Positions 6,084 through 11,061 of a DNA stretch of 11,061 nt are shown piece by piece; position 1 is the first letter of the stretch, and each line of letters begins with the position of its first letter. Source of the DNA: Patescibacteria group bacterium (GTDB lineage Bacteria; Patescibacteriota; Microgenomatia; UBA8517). Below the pieces are notes generated by a model. That model searched no databases. It was not told the origin of the DNA and saw nothing but the letters and a program-made list of their open reading frames with translations. Position numbers and translations under genes: made by a program. The stretch covers positions 1 to 11,061 of the forward strand of contig JANWVB010000040.1 in assembly GCA_025057695.1 (NCBI GenBank). Direction: 5' to 3'.

Positions 6084-6842
6084 TTATAATTTTTTGTTGG
6101 CATATGTTTGATTGGCGCTTTCATAAAGAATGTACAAAGAAATGATTGCAAGTGGAATGATTATTGTGAATTTTAAAGATTCTCCGAATATTGAAATTAT
6201 AGAAGCGAGTTGGGTGTTTTTGACAACCAAATCAGTGATGTTAACAAAAAAAACAAAGGGCAACTCTATGGCGTGTCCGGTTATTGCCACAATCAAAGAT
6301 GTGATGACTATTCTTGTTAAAGTTTGCCAGAAACGTCCCTTCACCAAAGACTTACTATGCGCTAATGCTTGCGTACCGCGTTTGCCATCTATCACGCAAG
6401 GAAGCACGTATAAGTACCAAACAGAGAAAATAATTCCCGGAACAATCAAGAGTACATATCCACCAAGAATTATTAGAAAGGTGAGCAATCCAGCAAAAAA
6501 GATTGGAAAGATTATTTTTAAAGTTTTTGCGATGGATTGCTTTACGGTTAGGTTTTTTTCTTTGGTTAAGACCAAGATTGCAACTGATGTTATTATATAA
6601 ACAAGCATTTGCCCAATAAAAGTACAAATTAGAAAGATTATTGCATTAATATTGTGTTCCTTAAACAAAACGTAGAAATCAATTTCTGGTGATAGTTGAA
6701 GCGCTGATTGCCCTAATATAAAAAAAAGACTAGGTATTACATTCAGTCCGCCCAAAACAGCATACTTTTTCCAATTTGCCAGAAAAATATCTAAAGCCAA
6801 AGAAGGAATATCAAAAACACCTATAAATTTATTTTTTCCCAT
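6084..6842 (-). CDS. polytopic membrane protein, GPDPase membrane-domain/UPF0259/DUF975-like
   Basis: From ATG 6842 the protein has 252 residues with about six hydrophobic segments. The most telling part is near the middle: a glycine-containing helix ending LLIVPGI (about 131-137), then a segment through YVLPCVIDGKRG, and then ALAHSKSLVKGRFW (159-172). That VPGI...LP...G...A...S..L.KG..W pattern is shared by the membrane domain of glycerophosphodiester phosphodiesterases and the YciC/UPF0259 and DUF975 groups. No catalytic domain is attached. Function in this broad group is mostly unknown, probably in membrane or envelope maintenance. A GTG at 6863 would add seven residues; the ATG fits the usual start of the family better. 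The gap to the GT-C gene is 86 bases and to the upstream gene 62 bases, so an operon is possible. Confidence 0.7.
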   Translation of the reverse strand: MGKNKFIGVFDIPSLALDIFLANWKKYAVLGGLNVIPSLFFILGQSALQLSPEIDFYVLFKEHNINAIIFLICTFIGQMLVYIITSVAILVLTKEKNLTVKQSIAKTLKIIFPIFFAGLLTFLIILGGYVLLIVPGIIFSVWYLYVLPCVIDGKRGTQALAHSKSLVKGRFWQTLTRIVITSLIVAITGHAIELPFVFFVNITDLVVKNTQLASIISIFGESLKFTIIIPLAIISLYILYESANQTYANKKL

Positions 6843-6882
6843 TTTAGCGCGTTTGCCATACACTAAAATGTTATGGAAACTC

Positions 6883-6898
6883 TATTGTTAAAACAATA
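6883..6898. repeat. short palindrome between two minus-strand genes
   Basis: TATTGTT, two bases, AACAATA: perfect 7-bp arms in the 62-base gap just before the start of the 6842 gene. The centre is too tight for a stable RNA hairpin and no T-tract follows, so an operator-like site is as likely as a chance AT palindrome. Confidence 0.35.
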
Positions 6899-6904
6899 AG
6901 TAAA

Positions 6905-7396
6905 TTAAATTTTTCTGTCAGGACACTTTTCTTCTTTTGCGTCCAAGCATTCCATTATTGGAACGAAGGGATTTTTAATTGTTTTAATTTCTGTTGTTTT
7001 TGTAATTTGAATTTGATCTTGTGTTGCAGTTTGAGTTGGCGATGGATTGATATTTTCTTTTGTTTCATTAAGTTTTGTTTTTTCAGAGTCATCAATGGGT
7101 TTGGTTTGGTTATTTTTGTTTTTCGTCGTTTGGTTTGTTTCTTTGTTGAAACTTTCTGAAGATTCTTTTTTTAAAAAAAGTGGCTTACTTTGATTTTGTT
7201 TATTGATCTTCGTTGATGAGTTAATAAGTTTGGCGCTATTTGAATTCGAAGCGGAGTTTGCTACACTATTTGTTGTATAATTTTCAAAATATTTTTCTTG
7301 CAAAATTTGACCAGTAGATAAGTCGAAAGGCGAGCTGATGTGTTTAACTCCTATAAGGATAATTATTATTAGACAGAGAACAATTTTTAGACGCAT
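6905..7396 (-). CDS. N-terminally anchored, low-complexity Asn/Lys/Thr/Ser-rich exported protein
   Basis: From ATG 7396 the protein has 163 residues. A positively charged start (MRLK) is followed by one strongly hydrophobic helix (about 5-17), which would anchor the protein with the rest outside. Residues about 35-140 are low complexity, rich in N, K, T, S, Q and E with a few Pro, and probably disordered. The last 20 residues hold two cysteines (ECLDAKEEKC) that could form a small disulfide loop or bind a partner. There is no sorting signal and no lipobox. I do not recognise a family. A TTG at 7411 would add five residues. It may lead a minus-strand unit of three envelope genes. Its reality rests on length, a clean signal-like start and intact frame in an AT-rich strand, so moderate confidence. 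Confidence 0.6.
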   Translation of the reverse strand: MRLKIVLCLIIIILIGVKHISSPFDLSTGQILQEKYFENYTTNSVANSASNSNSAKLINSSTKINKQNQSKPLFLKKESSESFNKETNQTTKNKNNQTKPIDDSEKTKLNETKENINPSPTQTATQDQIQITKTTEIKTIKNPFVPIMECLDAKEEKCPDRKI

Positions 7397-7445
7397 TTTG
7401 GTTTTATGCAAAATTTAAAAAAAATGAATTTTTAATGGTGTCAGA

Positions 7446-7475
7446 AGTATCATTCGCTACCTAAGAAAAAGTAAA
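7446..7475 (-). promoter_or_regulatory. weak promoter candidate for the minus-strand envelope genes
   Basis: On the minus strand TTTACT (7475-7470) and GATACT (7451-7446) are separated by 18 bases, each with four of six consensus matches. It lies about 50 bases upstream of the ATG at 7396. Confidence 0.25.
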
Positions 7476-7479
7476 TCGC

Positions 7480-7515
7480 GTTTTAGTTAGATACTTTAGA
7501 TACTTAAACTAAAAC
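7480..7515. repeat. inverted repeat enclosing a 9-bp tandem duplication
   Basis: Arms GTTTTAGTT (7480-7488) and AACTAAAAC (7507-7515) are perfect complements. Between and overlapping them, TAGATACTT occurs twice in tandem (7488-7496, 7497-7505). A further GATACTT lies on the opposite strand at 7451-7445. It sits in the divergent region between the minus-strand envelope genes and the HD-GYP gene, so it may be a regulator-binding site. No T-tract follows. Confidence 0.5.
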
Positions 7516-7531
7516 TGATGCAATCTTGTTT

Positions 7532-7551
7532 TTTAATAGAATTTAATAGAA
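7532..7551. repeat. 10-bp tandem duplication TTTAATAGAA x2
   Basis: TTTAATAGAA occurs twice back to back (7532-7541 and 7542-7551), about 70 bases before the HD-GYP start. Ten-base spacing places both copies on the same face of the helix. Confidence 0.55.
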
Positions 7552-7622
7552 CTGGATTGTAAATTATAAAATTGATAACTTTTTCATTTATTGTTTGGGC
7601 AGTAATTTTTATGTAATTAAGC

Positions 7623-8309
7623 ATGAAATTTGCAAATCAGTTAATTGACAAGCCTTATTGCGTTGATGATATTCTTAATCTTGTTTCAAAAGCAGATAAT
7701 AAACGTTTCTCTAAAATTAAGGTTTTGTATAATCGAATTATCGTTTGTGATTATAATATCGCCAAACATTGTTATCATACCGCTTTATTAGCGAGAGAAT
7801 TTTTAAACTATTTGATTGAGAACGAAGTTTGTTTAATAGAACAAGAACAAATTGATAAACTTATTGCGGCCACCATTTTGCATGATATTGGGAAAACGAA
7901 CCTTGAGGTTTTGCGAATAATTAATAATGGCAAAAGACTGACAGACAAAGAGAGACTAAAGGTACAAAAGCATTCATTATTGGGTTATCAGATTCTTAAG
8001 GAAAATGCTTTAGATGAGATTGCTTTTATTGTTTTGCACCATCATGAATTATGGGATGGATCAGGTTACCCTGATAAGTTAAGTGGTGATAGTATACCTT
8101 TGCTTTGCAGATTTTTGACTATTTGCGATTCTTTCGCGGCGATGATGGATCGTTCCCGCGCAATTTACAATGGCGGAATCAAGACATGGGACACTGCTTT
8201 TGAAGACATGAAAAATCGCAGAGGTGTTTGGTATGATCCAGATATCCTTGATTATTTTTTAGATTTTATACAAGAAAAACGTTTGGACTTTGAAAATTTT
8301 TTTGATTGA
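7623..8309 (+). CDS. stand-alone HD-GYP domain phosphohydrolase
   Basis: This 228-residue protein is nearly all one HD-GYP domain, with no receiver or sensor domain. Visible ligands and motifs in order: H49/H52 (HCYHT), HDIGK at 87-91, KH at 116-117, HHHE at 139-142, D145, the GYP motif within GSGYP (146-150), D169 (ICDSFAAM), R177/R179, and the closing GVWYDP. HD-GYP enzymes are metal-dependent phosphodiesterases that hydrolyse cyclic dinucleotides such as c-di-GMP, or act on other phosphorylated substrates. All core ligands are present, so activity is expected. No GGDEF cyclase is seen in the window, so the substrate is open. ATG start without Shine-Dalgarno; stop is TGA. It is transcribed away from the minus-strand envelope genes across a repeat-containing spacer. 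Confidence 0.9.
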   Translation: MKFANQLIDKPYCVDDILNLVSKADNKRFSKIKVLYNRIIVCDYNIAKHCYHTALLAREFLNYLIENEVCLIEQEQIDKLIAATILHDIGKTNLEVLRIINNGKRLTDKERLKVQKHSLLGYQILKENALDEIAFIVLHHHELWDGSGYPDKLSGDSIPLLCRFLTICDSFAAMMDRSRAIYNGGIKTWDTAFEDMKNRRGVWYDPDILDYFLDFIQEKRLDFENFFD

Positions 8310-8437
8310 TGAGTTTTACCTGCTAAATTTGCCAATCAAAATAGTTATTTGAATAGGCAACCTCTAATGAAGAAATATCATACAAACAAGTTTGTTGTAT
8401 TTTATCGGTTTTAGAAGTTGTTGGTTTGCATATCTTA
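8310..8437. other. spacer after the HD-GYP gene, no gene
   Basis: Only weak inverted repeats are visible (for example ACAAAC/GTTTGT at 8382-8395), none with a convincing T-tract. The HD-GYP gene therefore has no clear intrinsic terminator before the rho promoter. Confidence 0.5.
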
Positions 8438-8466
8438 TTGACATTTAATTTTTGTTTACATACAAT
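8438..8466 (+). promoter_or_regulatory. strong sigma70-like promoter of rho
   Basis: TTGACA (8438-8443), a 17-base spacer, and TACAAT (8461-8466). This is the best match to consensus in the window. The start would be near 8473, leaving a leader of about 100 nt before the rho ATG. Confidence 0.75.
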
Positions 8467-8472
8467 ATCATT

Positions 8473-8575
8473 GTACTTCCAGATTGTTTTATTGTTTTAA
8501 TTTTTAATTTTGTTTCTTATTTTATGTTGTTTTGCTTCTAAATTTTTTTTTGTTATATAGCAATCAGTTTTATTA
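8473..8575 (+). promoter_or_regulatory. long U-rich, unstructured rho leader
   Basis: The predicted leader is dominated by U runs with few G or C and no evident hairpin or Shine-Dalgarno. In several bacteria rho controls itself by terminating within its own leader. A long pyrimidine-rich, poorly structured leader fits that idea, although classic Rho sites are C-rich rather than U-rich. The regulatory role is inference. Confidence 0.35.
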
Positions 8576-10024
8576 ATGAGACGTAATTTGTTGTCTAGCT
8601 CTAGTTATCCTCGAATTTCCGTTTCTTCTACCCGAAGCGCGAGCCTTCCATATGGTGTAAAAAAGCCTTATGACCAAAAATTATACAGCGCAAAAGATTT
8701 AGTAAGTTCTTCTCAAGGAGACCCAAATGAAAACTCTAATGAACAGCCCTTAGTGGTTGACGACAGAACTCTTCCTGATTCTGATTTGCCGACTGAAACG
8801 GTGTGTGGCGTTTTGGATATTGCCAACGAAGGATCTGGATTATTAAGACCAAATTTTTCGCCTTCTTCTAACGATATTTATATTTCAGCATCGCAAATCA
8901 GAAGATTCAGCTTAAGAGTTGGCGATTTGATTAGCGGGCAAGCCCGTCGTCCAAAAGAAAATGAGCGTTATTGGGGACTTCTAAAGGTTGAGACTATCAA
9001 CGGACTAGCCATAGATGAAATTAAAGAAAGACCTCATTTTGATAATTTACTTGCCATTTATCCTGACACTCAAATTGAATTGGCAACAGATCCGGAGATT
9101 TTGACAACAAGAGTAATAGATTTGATAGCCCCGATTGGTTTTGGACAAAGAGCGTTAATTGTTTCGCCTCCTAAAGCAGGTAAGACATGGTTGGTGAAAG
9201 ATATATTAAATGGAATTGCAAAAAATTATCCGGAGCAGATTAAAGATGTTGATCCAGTTAAAACTAAGGAAGTTATAGATAAGACAGAAACTAAAGGTGA
9301 ATTAGACCTTAAAGAAAAAGTAAATGATCAAAAATCGACAAAAAGGCAAATTCATCTTATGGCTGTGCTTATAGGAGAAAGACCCGAAGAGGTTACAGAT
9401 ATCACAAGACATATGAAGCAGATTACAAATGGTGCAGGTGAAGTTGCCGCCAGCAATTTTGACGAATCTCCTGAAATGCAAACAAGAGCAGGTGAGCTTG
9501 CTTTGGAACGTGCTAAACGTTTGGTGGAGATGGGCAAAGACGTTGTGATTGTTTTGGATTCAATTACTCGTATGGCAAGAGCTTACAACCTTGCTATTCC
9601 TAGTTCTGGAAGAACTTTGTCTGGCGGATTTGATCCTTCCGCTTTGGCGCCAGCTAAAAAATTTTTTGGCGCGGCAAGAAATATAGAAGGCGGTGGCTCT
9701 CTTACGATTATTGGCACTTGTCTAATTGACACAGGGTCAAGAATGGATGATTTGATATATGAAGAATTTAAAGGTACCGGCAATATGGAATTGCATTTAG
9801 TAAGAAGACTTGCTGAAAGAAGGATTTTCCCCGCCATTGATGTAACAAGAAGTGGTACAAGACAAGAAGAGCTTCTGTACGGCAGTGAAAAAGTCCAACA
9901 AGTATATACTTTGCGTCGCATGCTTGATATGGTTTCCGAAGATGAAAGAACAGAGACTCTTTTAGAAAGGCTAAAGAAAACAAAAAGTAATGACGAATTT
10001 TTGCAAAGTTTAAAAACTGTATAA
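8576..10024 (+). CDS. rho: transcription termination factor Rho
   Basis: This 482-residue protein is longer than the 419 of E. coli Rho. Residues 1-70 are Ser/Arg-rich and likely disordered, and the usual N-terminal helical domain is not seen. The RNA-binding cold-shock-like domain spans about 74-145 (GVLDIANEGSGLL, DIYISASQIRRFSLRVGDLI, ARRPKENERYWGLLKVE). The ATPase core shows Walker A PPKAGKT (198-204), the catalytic Glu in GERPEEVTD (267-275), Walker B VVIVLDS (323-329), the Q-loop region LSGGFDPSALAPAKKFFGAARN (348-369), and the arginine-finger segment TRSGTRQ (424-430). Between helix and strand after Walker A, about 38 extra charged residues (about 221-258) are inserted compared with E. 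coli, plus a few near 281-288. Rho is the hexameric helicase that ends transcription. It has a strong promoter and a U-rich leader. Confidence 0.96.
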   Translation: MRRNLLSSSSYPRISVSSTRSASLPYGVKKPYDQKLYSAKDLVSSSQGDPNENSNEQPLVVDDRTLPDSDLPTETVCGVLDIANEGSGLLRPNFSPSSNDIYISASQIRRFSLRVGDLISGQARRPKENERYWGLLKVETINGLAIDEIKERPHFDNLLAIYPDTQIELATDPEILTTRVIDLIAPIGFGQRALIVSPPKAGKTWLVKDILNGIAKNYPEQIKDVDPVKTKEVIDKTETKGELDLKEKVNDQKSTKRQIHLMAVLIGERPEEVTDITRHMKQITNGAGEVAASNFDESPEMQTRAGELALERAKRLVEMGKDVVIVLDSITRMARAYNLAIPSSGRTLSGGFDPSALAPAKKFFGAARNIEGGGSLTIIGTCLIDTGSRMDDLIYEEFKGTGNMELHLVRRLAERRIFPAIDVTRSGTRQEELLYGSEKVQQVYTLRRMLDMVSEDERTETLLERLKKTKSNDEFLQSLKTV

Positions 10025-10179
10025 ATGTGATTCAAAACAAGCAATAAATCCTCCTTTTATACCTTGTATGCAAAGATCTGTATTTGATTGATGTGCTAAA
10101 GGTTTCATTTTCAATGATTTCTATTTGAACACTTTTTGGTCACAATGGCTAAATTTGCATTAATTGGTGTCAGATGGTA
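10025..10179. other. spacer after rho, no gene
   Basis: AT-rich sequence with no reading frame or convincing terminator. TTGAAC at 10125-10130 could be a -35, but I see no -10 at the right distance. Confidence 0.4.
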
Positions 10180-10226
10180 ACCTCTTGAGGTGGGTTAAGG
10201 TGGTTTATAGAAATCTTTCTTAACCC
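10180..10226 (+). promoter_or_regulatory. two adjacent inverted repeats in the leader of the LysM gene
   Basis: A small palindrome ACCTC-TT-GAGGT (10180-10191) is followed directly by a stem GGGTTAAG (10192-10199) with CTTAACCC (10219-10226) around a 19-base loop. The second stem ends 13 bases before the ATG. GGTTA (10193-10197) could instead pair with TAACC (10178-10182), so two folds compete. A role in translation control is possible but no known riboswitch was recognised. Confidence 0.4.
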
Positions 10227-10239
10227 GTGATACTTCCGT

Positions 10240-11061
10240 ATGGGAAGGTTAAAAAACCAGCAAGCAGTTGCCAGATTCGCAAAAACTTTTGTTTCAGCAA
10301 GCAGATTCGTAAACGATCTTTTTTCTGAGATTGGCCTGTTTGCATTTCATTTTACGGCTTATATACTTGAGCATTTGCAACTTTCGTTTTTAGGTTTTGA
10401 GAGAAGCAAAAGTGAATTTGCCGCATTTTTATATAGGCAACGTGGACGTGCCGCAAAGCAGTTTATTCACACAAGCATGGTTGCCATAAGCGCGTTTGGA
10501 ATTGTGATAGCTCCTGTGGTTGCTCAAGAATTTCCCAATAATACAATTGATCCTTCAGAGTTACCAACTTCTTTGCCGATACTTTCATATTCAACTGCTA
10601 ACATTGAAGTTGCTACTGAAAGATCAGACAAGATAAGAGGGAAGATATTAGATTATGTGGTCAATGAGGGCGACACATTAAGTTCGATTGCTGATAAATT
10701 TGGAGTTTCTCTGGATACTATTTTGTGGCAGAATAATTTGACAAAGACTTCAAAGATCAAGCCGGGTCAAATTATTCAAGTGCTCCCAGTCACTGGAGTT
10801 GCCCATAAAGTCCAAAAAGGAGATACTATTTACTCAATTGCCAAGAAATATGACACAGAACCTCAGTCGATTGTTGACTTTCCATTTAATACGTTTTCTA
10901 ATGATGAAACATTTGAGATTGCTGTAGGTCAAGTAATTATTGTTCCAGATGGTGTTAAACCTGAAGAAAAACCTTCTGCTCCCAGAGTTCGTCAAATTAC
11001 GCCAAATGCTGGCACAGTTGTGGCTTCTGGCATGTTTGTATGGCCTGCCAATGGGACAATT
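10240..11061 (+). CDS. membrane-anchored LysM protein, probable M23 peptidase (3' end outside window)
   Basis: The frame runs from ATG 10240 to the window end, 274 residues and still open. Residues 1-78 form a basic, mostly helical cytoplasmic region ending RQRGRAAKQFIHTS. A transmembrane or signal segment follows (about 79-95, VAISAFGIVIAPVVA). A linker leads to two LysM modules (about 138-182 and 188-236), each with the V..GDT...IA..(F/Y) pattern; LysM binds the glycan of peptidoglycan. The last residues, SGMFVWPANGTI (263-274), match the usual beginning of an M23 (LytM) endopeptidase domain, so a peptidoglycan peptidase or amidase activator is expected, but the catalytic motifs lie beyond the window. 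An in-frame stop at 10228-10230 fixes 10240 as the first start. ATG 10477 at the hydrophobic segment is an alternative, but the upstream part looks like real coding sequence. No Shine-Dalgarno. Confidence 0.85.
   Translation, partial: MGRLKNQQAVARFAKTFVSASRFVNDLFSEIGLFAFHFTAYILEHLQLSFLGFERSKSEFAAFLYRQRGRAAKQFIHTSMVAISAFGIVIAPVVAQEFPNNTIDPSELPTSLPILSYSTANIEVATERSDKIRGKILDYVVNEGDTLSSIADKFGVSLDTILWQNNLTKTSKIKPGQIIQVLPVTGVAHKVQKGDTIYSIAKKYDTEPQSIVDFPFNTFSNDETFEIAVGQVIIVPDGVKPEEKPSAPRVRQITPNAGTVVASGMFVWPANGTI

Noticed and set aside
6130..6600. Plus-strand frame of 156 codons inside the minus-strand membrane gene
   Set aside because: The opposite strand carries a recognisable membrane-protein motif and a natural hydrophobic pattern; this frame does not.
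8382..8395. ACAAAC-AA-GTTTGT palindrome as terminator of the HD-GYP gene
   Set aside because: A two-base loop cannot close in RNA and the following sequence is not a clean T-tract.
10025..10239. c-di-AMP (ydaO-type) riboswitch before the LysM/M23-like gene
   Set aside because: Considered because that riboswitch often controls cell-wall hydrolases, but its conserved blocks are not present.
1..11061. Alternative genetic code (TGA as Gly), CRISPR array, tRNA or rRNA, insertion sequence
   Set aside because: TGA is used as a stop at 8307-8309 and no in-frame TGA occurs in conserved genes; no spaced repeats, cloverleaf, rRNA signature or transposase was seen.

Overview
The window looks like chromosomal DNA from a low-GC bacterium with a single membrane and a reduced genome. 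The best guess is a Candidate Phyla Radiation (Patescibacteria) lineage close to Microgenomates. Support for this comes from the surface protein with a Pro/Thr/Ser stalk and LPxTG-type signal beside its own sortase, a small RRM protein, a Rho without the usual N-terminal helical domain but with an extra insert in the ATPase core, a membrane-anchored LysM protein with a long cytoplasmic N-terminus, mostly absent Shine-Dalgarno sequences, and no outer-membrane genes. This placement is inference. The genetic code appears standard: TGA ends the HD-GYP gene and no in-frame TGA is read through.

Layout. Positions 2-679 are the 3' end of radA (DNA recombination and repair). Positions 680-1372 are a gene-free stretch with two long hairpins that share a loop sequence, flanked by convergent promoter-like sites. 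Positions 1373-2916 are a two-gene unit: a sortase substrate and its sortase. Positions 3090-3431 encode an RRM RNA-binding protein behind a structured leader and the only consensus Shine-Dalgarno in the window. Positions 3528-4589 encode a protein that I read as a very divergent HD-GYP relative. On the minus strand, 7396 down to 4603 holds three membrane or secreted proteins: a lysine- and asparagine-rich N-terminally anchored protein, a polytopic protein resembling the GPDPase membrane-domain/UPF0259 group, and a GT-C type glycosyltransferase. A divergent intergenic region with short tandem repeats separates these from a canonical stand-alone HD-GYP gene (7623-8309). Then come rho (8576-10024), with a near-consensus promoter and a long U-rich leader, and a LysM/probable M23 cell-wall protein (10240 onward) that is cut by the window end.

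How the genes fit together. The sortase pair, the GT-C transferase, the anchored proteins and the LysM protein all point to building and decorating the cell surface. RadA, Rho and the RRM protein are housekeeping or RNA-level functions. The two HD-GYP-like proteins may concern nucleotide signalling, although no cyclase is visible here. Three promoters share a -10 of TACAAT and a similar upstream stretch, which suggests one dominant sigma factor. The least explained parts are the twin-hairpin region (921-1220), the RRM leader (3004-3072), the degenerate HD-GYP protein and the insert in Rho.
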